A stretch of DNA of 64,000 nucleotides from Alcanivorax sp. (lineage in GTDB: Bacteria > Pseudomonadota > Gammaproteobacteria > Pseudomonadales > Alcanivoracaceae): the NCBI RefSeq assembly GCF_019431375.1, contig NZ_CP080267.1, positions 3,746,540 through 3,810,539 on the forward strand, in the 5' to 3' direction. The notes under the pieces were generated by a model, which was not told the DNA's origin, did not search any database, and saw only the letters and a list, made by a program, of their open reading frames with translations. Every line of letters starts with the position of its first letter. Positions within the stretch are counted from its first letter, which is position 1. Made by a program: the position numbers and the translations under genes. Of this stretch, positions 52,453 to 60,814 are shown in pieces.

Positions 52453-54045
52453 TTATGCCACCAGCCGGTTATCCAGCGGGCGGGTCAGGTAGCCCAGTAC
52501 CAGGGCAGCGATGTCCACCTTGGGCTGGTAATGCAGGAAGAAGCCACCCAGGGTGCCGAATACCCGCGCCAGCATGATGAAGTCGCCGGGCATTTTTTCC
52601 ACCGGGTCATGTTCCAGCCGGTCCAGCAGGTGGCTGACCTGCTGCATCATTTCCTCGGCGCTGGGCCAGCCCTTGTCCGGGTCCGGGTAGATGATGGCGT
52701 TGCGCACCTGATCCAGAATGGCGGCGACAAATGCCAGCAGGGTATCCGGGTTGCCGCTGCGGGTGGTGAAGCCCATGGCCAACAGGGTGTCGGCAATCAC
52801 TTTCTGATCGTCCACCACGCAGGCCTGCAGGACCCGGAAGTAACCGTGTCGGGCTGCATCGCTGAGGCTTTGTGCACAGCCAAAATCCAGCAGCACCAGG
52901 GTGTCGTCGTCGGTGATCATGATGTTGCCCGGATGCGGATCGGCATGGAATACGCCGCCGTGCAGTACCTGGGAGAACCAGGCATCCAGCAGCCGATGCA
53001 GCACCACACCCAGGCGGTCCGGGTCGGTGTGGTGTAGTTCATCCAGCACGGTGGTGAGCTTGCGGCCGTGCACGAACTCTGTGGTCAGCACATGGCGGCT
53101 GCTGTGTTCTGCTACCAGGGCCGGGGTGGTGATGCCGGTGACGCCGGCCAGTTGCGCGCCGATCTGCGTCATCACACGGGCTTCGCGTTCATAGTCCAGT
53201 TCTTCGCGTACGGTGCGCTGGATTTCGCTGACGATGGTGTCCATGTCCATGGGCGGCAGGGCGGATTTCACCGCGTCCATGAAGACCTTGAGCAGGGCCA
53301 TGTCCAGCTCCACCACTTCGTCCAGGCCCGGGCGTTGTACCTTTACCGCCACCTCGCGGCCATCGTGCAGCTGTGCCTTGTGGACCTGGCCGATGCTGGC
53401 GGCGGCCAGCGGTTCCGGGTCGAAATGGGCAAACAGCTGATCCAGCGGCTGGCCGAATTCCTGCTCCAGTACTTGGGCGATCTCCTCAAAGGGCACCGGG
53501 TTGGCCTGGTCCTGCAAGATCGTCAGTTCATCCACCCAGGCCTGGGGTAACAGATCCGGGCGGCTGGACAGCAGCTGGCCGATCTTCAAGAAGGCACCGC
53601 CTTGTTCCAGGGAGGTATCGCGGAAGCGGCGGGCATTACGCTGGTGCAGGTTTTCCAGGGCGGCCTCGCGCATGCTGGCCGGCAGAAAGGCGGAGCGGGT
53701 GCCCCACAGGCGGTAGCTTGCCACCACCTTGGTGAGCATCCAGCCGGTTTTGCTCAGGCGCTTGAGGCGGGTCGGCCAGCGGCGGGCTTCCTCCGCCAGG
53801 ATCTGCATTTCCTCGTTCACGGCGTTGGCGCCACGGCCCACCGCTTTGCAGGCTTTAAGGGCCTGGTCGGCGATTTCCCGCCCTTGCCAGGCAGTTCTCT
53901 CGATAGCACGGATACAGCCTTCCACCACGGCCAGCCAGGCCTTCAGGCCGCTGTCCTTCTGCTTGCGCTCGGCAAAGTCGTTGAGCGGCTGCCAGTTGGG
54001 CTCCGCCGGGGTGGTCGGGGTTTGTTCCAATGACGTGTTTCGCAT
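52453..54045 (-). CDS. ABC1/AarF-family atypical kinase
   Basis: 530 residues. The ABC1 (UbiB) motifs are in order: the KxGQ motif FLKIGQLLSSRPDLLP (154-157 = KIGQ), the A-rich loop PLAAASIGQVHKA, VAVKVQRP (Lys), EELDYEREA and the catalytic-loop-like FHADPHPGN and LLDFGCA. Family members act in ubiquinone synthesis or lipid homeostasis, probably as atypical ATPases. It has no C-terminal membrane helices like UbiB, so UbiB itself is unlikely; the exact role is unknown. An 8-bp palindrome lies just upstream of the start. Confidence 0.85.
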   Translation of the reverse strand: MRNTSLEQTPTTPAEPNWQPLNDFAERKQKDSGLKAWLAVVEGCIRAIERTAWQGREIADQALKACKAVGRGANAVNEEMQILAEEARRWPTRLKRLSKTGWMLTKVVASYRLWGTRSAFLPASMREAALENLHQRNARRFRDTSLEQGGAFLKIGQLLSSRPDLLPQAWVDELTILQDQANPVPFEEIAQVLEQEFGQPLDQLFAHFDPEPLAAASIGQVHKAQLHDGREVAVKVQRPGLDEVVELDMALLKVFMDAVKSALPPMDMDTIVSEIQRTVREELDYEREARVMTQIGAQLAGVTGITTPALVAEHSSRHVLTTEFVHGRKLTTVLDELHHTDPDRLGVVLHRLLDAWFSQVLHGGVFHADPHPGNIMITDDDTLVLLDFGCAQSLSDAARHGYFRVLQACVVDDQKVIADTLLAMGFTTRSGNPDTLLAFVAAILDQVRNAIIYPDPDKGWPSAEEMMQQVSHLLDRLEHDPVEKMPGDFIMLARVFGTLGGFFLHYQPKVDIAALVLGYLTRPLDNRLVA

Positions 54046-54060
54046 AGGGCACGCCTCCGC

Positions 54061-54082
54061 TTTGTGAATGGGTGTTCACAAA
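54061..54082. promoter_or_regulatory. Probable operator upstream of the ABC1 kinase
   Basis: TTTGTGAA and TTCACAAA are perfect 8-bp arms separated by 6 bp, located 15 bp upstream of the ATG at 54045. The size and symmetry suit a TetR- or GntR-type regulator. No such regulator gene is adjacent. Confidence 0.5.
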
Positions 54083-54199
54083 ATAGGGGTGAAGGGCGCG
54101 ATTGGCAAGCAAAAATGTTTACGACCGTTCACTTTGTAGGGCAATTCAGGTCGGGGCGTTGACGAAATGCGGTTCCAGTGCGCTAGGGAATGATGGCTT

Positions 54200-54283
54200 G
54201 GTGCTACCACGGGTAACCTTTATTTAGTTCTTTCGTACTAAATTCAAAGGGTTACGTGGCTCGGTGTGATGGGTGGTAGCACC
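54200..54283. repeat. 84-bp nested interrupted palindrome
   Basis: Outer arms GGTGCTACCAC (54200-54210) and GTGGTAGCACC (54273-54283) are perfect over 11 bp. Inside them, AACC...TTT / AAAGGGTT and ATTTAG / CTAAAT form a second set of mostly paired bases. It lies 124 bp upstream of the porin start. It could be a small mobile palindrome or a regulatory RNA structure. The remaining 361-bp gap holds the ABC1 operator and no gene. Confidence 0.5.
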
Positions 54284-54406
54284 GTATGGATAACCGGCAC
54301 TGCAGGCAATGTCTCCCTCACCCACAGTGGACAGACACCGATACCGATTTCTGGGGAGCGCTATCGGTGCCCCTAACGATAATAACAACGTGTACAGAGG
54401 AACCTG

Positions 54407-55666
54407 ATGACAACCACTACCAGGGTATTGGTGCCAGCCGTGTTGCTGCTGGCGCCGGTGGTCCAGGCGCAGTCTCCTGCGTCTCTGGAAGACATGGAAC
54501 GGCGCCTCGAACAGCTGGAAATGCAGCAGTATGGCAAGCAAAACAGCTGGAGCGATCGTATTTCCGTCAACGGCTTCATGACCTATGGGATCACCCGACA
54601 TGATGTCCATGTGCGCGATAACAGCGGTGAGCCCATTGCCTACATCGATCGCACTACCGACGAGATTTCCCACCGGGAGCTGTCCCGGGCGGGGGTACAG
54701 TTCAATGCCACCATCAGCGATCAGACCAGTGCTACCGTGCAGGTACTGGCCCGGGGGCGAGATCATTACGATGCGGAGGTGCAGTGGGCCTATCTTAGCC
54801 ATGATCTGTCGCCATCGGTGACGGTACGGGCCGGCCGCATGGTATTGCCGTTCTTCATGCACACCCAGTACAACAATGTGGGGTACACCTACCACTGGGC
54901 GACCTTGCCCGGTGAAGCCTATGACGTGGTGCCATTTGACACCATGGAAGGGGTGGACCTGAGCTGGAATCTGAACACCGGTCCGGTCTCCCATCGCCTC
55001 AATGTGTATGGCGGCGCCACCGATGTGCCCAGTTTTTCCCTGCCCGCCCCGGTGGTCTATAAAGTGAGCGATCTGGCCGGTATCAACCTGACCAGCCAAT
55101 GGCGGGACTGGACCTCCTGGCTCAGTTACAGCCACGCGGAAGTGACGCTGGATCTTACCGATCTTGCCGGCCCCACCGGTCTGCCGGAGGCGGCACTGGA
55201 AGCTCCGGTGAGCCTGGACGATGCCCAGACTTATATCAGCAGTGTGGGCCTGCAGTATGACAATGGCGCCATGGTGCTGATGGCGGAGCGCACCCAGCTG
55301 GGTATCGAAGGCTGGTTCCCCACCAAGTGGGGCGGTTATGTCAGTGCAGGGTATCGCTTCGGGCCGTGGATGCCGCATGTGACCTGGGGGGCTGCCAATG
55401 CCCATGGCGTCAGTGAGGCTCAGAGCGAAGGGCCGGTGGCAGCCAGCTTCTCTGCAGCCAATCAGGTACGCAGTAAGAGCTGGACCCTGGGGTTGCGTTA
55501 CGATCTGGAAGTGGGGGTTGCTGTAAAGCTGGAGGCCCAGCGCTTTTATGACATGAGTAACGACAAGATCATGACCAATGGTCTGTTCACTCCCCGGGGG
55601 TCGGCGCCTTCCATCGAAGAGGAAGAACCCACGGTATTCCGGCTCACTGTCGATGCGGCCTTTTAA
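54407..55666 (+). CDS. Outer-membrane porin-like beta-barrel protein
   Basis: 419 residues. Signal peptide (cleaved after VQAQ), a short coiled coil (LEDMERRLEQLEMQQ), then alternating hydrophobic strands of a 16-18 strand barrel ending in the F-R-L-T-V-D-A-A-F outer membrane signature with a C-terminal Phe. It looks like a general or phosphate-type porin of the OprP/OmpA-like grouping, but the exact family is not sure. AGAGGAA precedes the ATG. The PBP-like gene starts 12 bp after its stop, so both are likely co-expressed and may share a substrate. Confidence 0.78.
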   Translation: MTTTTRVLVPAVLLLAPVVQAQSPASLEDMERRLEQLEMQQYGKQNSWSDRISVNGFMTYGITRHDVHVRDNSGEPIAYIDRTTDEISHRELSRAGVQFNATISDQTSATVQVLARGRDHYDAEVQWAYLSHDLSPSVTVRAGRMVLPFFMHTQYNNVGYTYHWATLPGEAYDVVPFDTMEGVDLSWNLNTGPVSHRLNVYGGATDVPSFSLPAPVVYKVSDLAGINLTSQWRDWTSWLSYSHAEVTLDLTDLAGPTGLPEAALEAPVSLDDAQTYISSVGLQYDNGAMVLMAERTQLGIEGWFPTKWGGYVSAGYRFGPWMPHVTWGAANAHGVSEAQSEGPVAASFSAANQVRSKSWTLGLRYDLEVGVAVKLEAQRFYDMSNDKIMTNGLFTPRGSAPSIEEEEPTVFRLTVDAAF

Positions 55667-55678
55667 GGGAGAATGATA

Positions 55679-56095
55679 ATGTTAAAGAAATTAAGTGTTT
55701 TCTTCCTTGCCCTTTGCAGCCCCGCTCTGTCATGCGCAGGCCTGCTGGTGGTAGTGGCAGAGTCGTCGCCATTGGCAGAGATGGATCGCCATGAGGTGCG
55801 CCAGCTTTATATGGACAATGCCTCCCGTTTCGACGGCCATGCTGTAACCGTGCTGGACATGCCGGAAGGCAGTCAGCAGCGCGAACGCTTTTATCAGGGG
55901 GCGACGGGTAAATCTGCTTCGCAATTGAAGAGCTATTGGGCCAGGATGATTTTCACCGGCCAGGGCATGCCGCCGCGACAGGTAAAGAATGTCCGGGACA
56001 TGGTGCAGCAGGTAAAGCAGAACCCTCGTGCTGTTGGCTATGTGCAGGAAGCAGATATGCAGGAGGGACTACGGGTGTTGCTACGTTTGCCATGA
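55679..56095 (+). CDS. Phosphate ABC transporter substrate-binding-like small protein
   Basis: 138 residues from ATG 55679 (AAGGGAGA upstream, best spacing; an ATG six bases earlier is too close). Signal peptide, then VVVAESSPLAEMDRHEVRQLYMDNASRF, with P-loop-like G-A-T-G-K-S and a C-terminal YVQEAD... This is the single-lobe PBP-like fold found downstream of porins. It would bind an anion or act as an adaptor for the porin. The stop is at the start of the heptamer element at 56103. Confidence 0.65.
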   Translation: MLKKLSVFFLALCSPALSCAGLLVVVAESSPLAEMDRHEVRQLYMDNASRFDGHAVTVLDMPEGSQQRERFYQGATGKSASQLKSYWARMIFTGQGMPPRQVKNVRDMVQQVKQNPRAVGYVQEADMQEGLRVLLRLP

Positions 56096-56102
56096 CTGTC
56101 AG

Positions 56103-56291
56103 GGGGCAAGTGGCAAGTTTCAAGTGGCAACGCGCAAGAGACGTGTGCCAATCGATAACCATAACCGCCGCGATCCAGCGGCGGTTTTATTTATGCCGGG
56201 ATAACACAACCAGCCCTTAATCGCGGCCACTGCCGGTGTCGCCCATATCGACCTCATCCGCGTTGAAACTTTCCACTTGTAACTTGCAACT
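56103..56291. repeat. Heptamer-ended element, GGCAAGT family, with terminator core
   Basis: Left units are AAGTGGC, AAGTTTC, AAGTGGC, AACGCGC (56106-56133). The right arm (about 56259-56291) is inverted (GAAACTT, TCCACTT, GTAACTT, GCAACTG). The core hairpin AACCGCCGC / GCGGCGGTT (56163-56171 with 56178-56186) is followed by TTTTAT, so it also works as a terminator. It lies between the convergent PBP-like and Kef genes. Confidence 0.75.
56163..56192 (+). terminator. Rho-independent terminator after the porin/PBP genes
   Basis: A 9-bp stem (AACCGCCGC / GCGGCGGTT) around GATCCA is followed by TTATTTAT. It sits inside the heptamer-ended element and serves the forward transcript. Confidence 0.72.
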
Positions 56292-56294
56292 GCC

Positions 56295-58246
56295 TTACCC
56301 ACCCAACAACCGGTTTTCCGCCGCTTCTACCGCCTCCAGTGGACCATAAAGAATCACCGTGTCACCTGGTTCGAGGACCAGCTCTTCGTCAGGACTTTCC
56401 AGCGTCTTGTCTTGCCGTTTTACCGCACGGATTTCCACATCCCGGAGCGCACAATGGGCAATACTCCGACCAATACCGCGAGCCTTGTCAGAGAGCGTTA
56501 CCGCATGCAACAGGCGGTACGGGTTCCCGGCACTGTCGGTGGTGGGCAGAGTGTCGCCGTGATAATAGCCCTGCAGCATGCGGTAGCGTTCCCGACGGGT
56601 CTTGCGCAGCGTGGCCATGACACGGTCGAAGGGCACATCCAGCATCATCAGGGCATGGGCCACCAGCATCAGGGAGGCTTCCAGGACCTCGGGCACCACC
56701 TCTTCCGCCCCGGCCTCGATCAATGCATCCAGGTGGGTGTCGTCCCGGGTGCGCACCAGGATCCGGATATTGGGGTTGAGGCCGCGGGCAGTGTGCAGGA
56801 TGCGTTCCGCCAGCCGCGGGTCGTCAAAGGTCACCACTAACAGGCGAGCACTCTTAATGCCTGCATTTACCAGGATTTCCTGGCGGCTGGCATCACCGAA
56901 CAGGATATGTTCACCGGCGGCGCTGGCTTCCTGTAGCCGTACCAGATCCCGGTCCACGGCCACGGCCTTGAGATGGAAGCTGGTCAGGTAGCGCATCAGG
57001 TTCTGGCCCACCCGGCCATAACCACAGAGGATTACATGGTTGCGGGTTTCATCGGAAACCGGTGTGTCTTCGGGAATCTTTTGCCAGGATTGTAATAGCC
57101 GCCGTGTCAGCCGGCCGCTGTTGTCCAGCAGTGCGGGGGTGAACACCATGGTGAGCACCACGATGGACACCAGCAGACCCGCCTTATCGGGGCTGAGTAG
57201 CTGATGGGAGACACCCAGCGCCACCAGCACAAAGCCGAATTCCCCCGCCTGGGAGAGGATCAGGCCACTGCGCAGGGCGGTATCCGCACGTTCTTTCAGC
57301 AAGCGTAGCAGGGTAAAGATCAGGGCCCCCTTGAACAGCATCAGGGTGGCGGCGGCGAGAATGATCCAGTGCCACTGATCGGCAAAAAGGTTCGGGTCCA
57401 CCAGCATGCCCACACTGATAAAGAACAACCCCAGCAACAGATCGCGAAGGGGCGCAGATCCGCTTCGATCTGATGACGGAAGTGACTTTCGCCCAGCATC
57501 ATGCCGGCCAGAAACGCGCCCAGCGCCATGGACAGACCCAGCCAGTGGGTTACCCAGGCTGCCAGCAATGCCAGCAGCAGGGCGGTCATGACAAAGACTT
57601 CATCGGAGCGGGCCCGGCCGGTTTCTTCCAGCATGCGCGGCAGCACCCAGCGGCCGATCACATAGATGCCCACAAACAACAGCAGGGATTTGGCCAGCGT
57701 CAATGACGCCACGGACCACATGGGGCCGCTGTTTTCCTGAGTGAGGATCGGCAACATCACCAGCATGATCACGGCGGCCAGATCCTGGAAAAGCAGAATA
57801 CCGGTGGAGGTTCGGCCATAGCCGGTATTGACCGATCCTCGGGAGATCAGATCGCGGATAACAATGGCGGTGGAGGACAGCGACAGGGCACAGGCGGTAA
57901 TCAGTGAGAGAGTGTAGTCAAACCCGAGCAATCGCATGATAGCGAACACGGCCAACCCGGTTAGCGCGACTTGCAGCGGGCCGGCGCCGAACACAATGCG
58001 GCGCAGGGTCATCAGCCGGGGAATGGAAAATTCCAGCCCCAGAGTGAACAGCAAAAAGACGATGCCAAACTCGGCCAGATGCTGAATGCCTTCAGTATTA
58101 CTGACCCAGCCAAACCCGAACGGGCCGGCGGCCAGACCGCAGAGCAAGTAGGCCAGAATGGGAGGCATGCCAAGGCGCCGAAACAGCACCACGGCTGCCA
58201 CGGCGGTGCCGAGCAGGACAACAATGAGTGTCAGGGCATCATGCAT
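56295..58246 (-). pseudogene. Kef-type monovalent cation:proton antiporter, interrupted by a frameshift
   Basis: The gene reads as two overlapping frames: 58246-57341 (301 residues) and 57437-56295 (380 residues). The first carries the CPA2 transporter domain up to HFRHQIEADLRPF; the second resumes at LGLFFISVG and ends with RCK/TrkA N and C domains. At the join, the expected R-P-F-R-D-L-L-L needs one more base: CTTCGCG should be CTTCCGCG (about 57446). So a single base is missing, without a homopolymer that would suggest programmed slippage. Restored, it is a KefB/C-length protein of about 650 residues. Two separate polypeptides are also possible but less likely. Confidence 0.82.
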
Positions 58247-58348
58247 AAAAGTATCGGGTTCCCCAAAATCCAGACTACCAGTGTAGCAGCCCGGTTATGG
58301 CAGGCCAGAACCGGATCTTGATCGGTATCAACGGGATTGGGGAAGGAT

Positions 58349-59140
58349 TCAGAAACAGCTGAAACGGAAGCTGTCGTCCAGTGCCAGGGGCAGGGTCAGG
58401 GAGCGTAAGCCCAGTAGATCCATGTGTTCGCAGTGGAAGGTTCTCTCTCCGGCATCCTGAATGAACCGGTAGTCAATGTGCAGCACCGGTTTGCCGGCAT
58501 CAATAAAGGGTTGCAGCAGATGGCACTCGCGCCATTCATGGCAGGATTCATTGATGGCGAAGTCCGCATAATCCACCAGCTCCTCCACTTGCTGCAGGTC
58601 GTTTTTCAGGGACACGGCCAGGCCGTGCTGATGGGCGGTGCGGAACAGGAAGCGGTTATAGGACAGTTGTTGTCTGTTATTCAGGGGAAAACCGGTTTCA
58701 TTGGTATAGCCATCCACGTTGTCCGGGTCGACGCCGTCGCAGCCTTTTTCTGCGGCCAGTTCAATACGGTCCGCCATGCGCTTGCGGACATTGAGGGAGC
58801 GGATATCCAGCCAGCGCTCACCGGGCCAGTTGTCCAGACTCCGGCCCTTGTCCGTGGGCAGAAAACGGTGGCGGTCCGGACGCCAGTTTTCGTAGGTGCC
58901 AGCGGAAAAATAGCAGATCACCTTTCTGCCGGCAGCCTGTAGATCCTGGATGACGCTCTGGTCGGTATCGAACAGATCCACCACATACAGATCCACGTCG
59001 TACCCGGAGTTGATCTCACCCTGCAGCTGGATATGCCATTGCACGTCCACAGGCGGCTGGTACCAGTCAGGCGCCAGGTTGCCGCCATCGGTGGGCAGTG
59101 GCAGCAGCAGGGCGGCAAGCAGGTTTAACGGCAGGTCCAT
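58349..59140 (-). CDS. Endo-alpha-1,4-polygalactosaminidase (GH114-type TIM barrel)
   Basis: 263 residues. After a signal-like N-terminus, W-Y-Q-P-P-V-D-V-Q-W-H-I-Q-L-Q-G, then Y-D-V-D-L-Y-V-V-D-L-F-D-T and V-I-C-Y-F-S-A-G-T-Y-E, G-C-D-G-V-D-P-D-N-V-D-G-Y match the GH114 (TM1410-like) family. Members cleave alpha-1,4-linked galactosamine polymers in biofilm exopolysaccharides. The acidic residues in VDPDN and ESC segments are likely catalytic. It is monocistronic. Confidence 0.85.
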   Translation of the reverse strand: MDLPLNLLAALLLPLPTDGGNLAPDWYQPPVDVQWHIQLQGEINSGYDVDLYVVDLFDTDQSVIQDLQAAGRKVICYFSAGTYENWRPDRHRFLPTDKGRSLDNWPGERWLDIRSLNVRKRMADRIELAAEKGCDGVDPDNVDGYTNETGFPLNNRQQLSYNRFLFRTAHQHGLAVSLKNDLQQVEELVDYADFAINESCHEWRECHLLQPFIDAGKPVLHIDYRFIQDAGERTFHCEHMDLLGLRSLTLPLALDDSFRFSCF

Positions 59141-59384
59141 GGGGCACCGAAATGGTCACAAGTCGTGGTGACCCGATTTTTCATTGATGCGTGACAGATT
59201 ACTGTTCGATTCCACGGTAAAAATGTAGATGCCGCGTGTCCGCAATGACATTCTGTTACCTGGAATAGGCTGGCTTGTGTTGCTGCCTGCCGGAGGGCGA
59301 GGATGTGGTTGTAGCCTGGGTGTCCCGGCAAGGTGTGGCCGTTCATCGTTCTGGAAATCTGATTCACGGGCAGGGACAGGAATT

Positions 59385-60806
59385 ATGGCAAAGAATAATG
59401 CGTCAACTATTACGGTAACGTCCCACGGGGCAGCTGGCGAGGTGACCGGTTCCTGTCACCATATAGCCGTGCATGGCAAATCCGTATTGCTTGATTGCGG
59501 CATGCACCAGGGCGGCGATGCGGTGAAGCGCCTGCAGGATGAGCGTTTCGACTTCAATCCACGGGATATTGATGCGGTGGTGTTGTCTCATGGCCACCTG
59601 GACCACAGTGGTCTGTTGCCCCTGCTGGTGGCGGAAGGTTTTGGCGGGCCGATTTACTGCACCCGTGCCACCCGAAACCTGCTGGCGATTATGCTTGAGG
59701 ATGCCGCCAGTCTGTATCAGCGAGATCTGGACAACAGTAATTTGCGCCGCCGCCGCGCCGGCCGCCGCCAACTGAGTCCCCGCTATACCCTTGATCATGT
59801 GCGTCAGGTGCTGGAGCAGTGCCAGCCACTGGATTACCACCAGCATGAAAATATTCTGCCAGGCCTGGATCTGACGCTACTGGATGCGGGCCACATTCTC
59901 GGCTCGGCGGTGGTGGTGTTGACCATTGCCGGCGAGCCGCCGCGTACCCTGGTATTTTCCGGCGATCTGGGGGCCAGCCAGCGTGTGCTGATGCGGCCGC
60001 CGGAAGTGCCCGAGCGGGCGGATCTGGTGTTGATGGAAAGCACCTACGGTGACCGGGATCACCGTAGCCAGGAAGACACCATGACGGAACTGGAGCAGAT
60101 CATCGCCGAGGCGCGCAATGACGGCGTGATCATGATGCCGGCGTTTGCCGTCGGTCGAACCCAGGAGCTGCTGTTCCACCTGGGGTGCCTCTACCATCGC
60201 GGGCTGCTGTCCGGGTGGCAGGTGTTTCTCGACAGCCCCATGGCCCTGGAGGTCACCCGTCTCTACGACCAGTGGCTGGATGCCATGGACGAAGACGATC
60301 AGCGCGTAATGGCCCACTTCGGTGCCCGTTCCCTGCACGAATTTTTGCCGGTGTTGACTCCCACACCGGAAGTCGAGCAGTCCATGCGCATCAATCGCAT
60401 TGAGCGGGGCGCCATCATCATTGCCGGCAGTGGTATGTGCAACGGGGGACGCATTCGTCACCACCTCAAGCATCGCCTGTGGCAGGAACGCAATCATCTG
60501 GTGTTTACCGGCTATCAGGCGCGCGGCACCCTGGGCCGTCAAATAGTGGATGGTGCCAGCCATATCCGCATGTTCGGGCAGCGTTTTGTGGTCCGTGCCC
60601 AGCGTCACACCCTGGGGGGCTTTTCGGCCCATGCCGGTCGCAATGAGCTGCTGGCCTGGGCCAAAGGCATTGCGGGTGATCCTCAATTTCGTCTGGTTCA
60701 TGGCGAGCCGGAGGCCCTGGAAAGCCTGGCCGCTGCCCTGGGAGACATGGGTATCCGGGTGTCAGTGGCCGAGCCTCAGGTGGCATTTTCTCCTGACTTT
60801 TCCTGA
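59385..60806 (+). CDS. Beta-CASP metallo-beta-lactamase RNA processing exonuclease-like protein
   Basis: 473 residues from ATG 59385. HxHxDH is in SHGHLDHSG (about residue 69), followed by the MBL motif AGHILGSA and the D in FSGDLGA. The beta-CASP motifs continue: ESTYGDRDH, MPAFAVGRTQELL, SGMCNGGRI and QRHTLGGFSAHAG (C-terminal His). The protein is of the YSH1/CPSF73-like bacterial group (often annotated as RNA endonuclease/exonuclease). Eight bases separate its stop from the ATPase start, so they are probably one operon. Confidence 0.87.
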   Translation: MAKNNASTITVTSHGAAGEVTGSCHHIAVHGKSVLLDCGMHQGGDAVKRLQDERFDFNPRDIDAVVLSHGHLDHSGLLPLLVAEGFGGPIYCTRATRNLLAIMLEDAASLYQRDLDNSNLRRRRAGRRQLSPRYTLDHVRQVLEQCQPLDYHQHENILPGLDLTLLDAGHILGSAVVVLTIAGEPPRTLVFSGDLGASQRVLMRPPEVPERADLVLMESTYGDRDHRSQEDTMTELEQIIAEARNDGVIMMPAFAVGRTQELLFHLGCLYHRGLLSGWQVFLDSPMALEVTRLYDQWLDAMDEDDQRVMAHFGARSLHEFLPVLTPTPEVEQSMRINRIERGAIIIAGSGMCNGGRIRHHLKHRLWQERNHLVFTGYQARGTLGRQIVDGASHIRMFGQRFVVRAQRHTLGGFSAHAGRNELLAWAKGIAGDPQFRLVHGEPEALESLAAALGDMGIRVSVAEPQVAFSPDFS

Positions 60807-60814
60807 GGTTTCCA

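Noticed and set aside
56295..57437. Separate potassium channel-type RCK protein as an independent gene
   Set aside because: It lacks a ribosome site and starts within the conserved transporter domain, so a frameshifted single antiporter is simpler.
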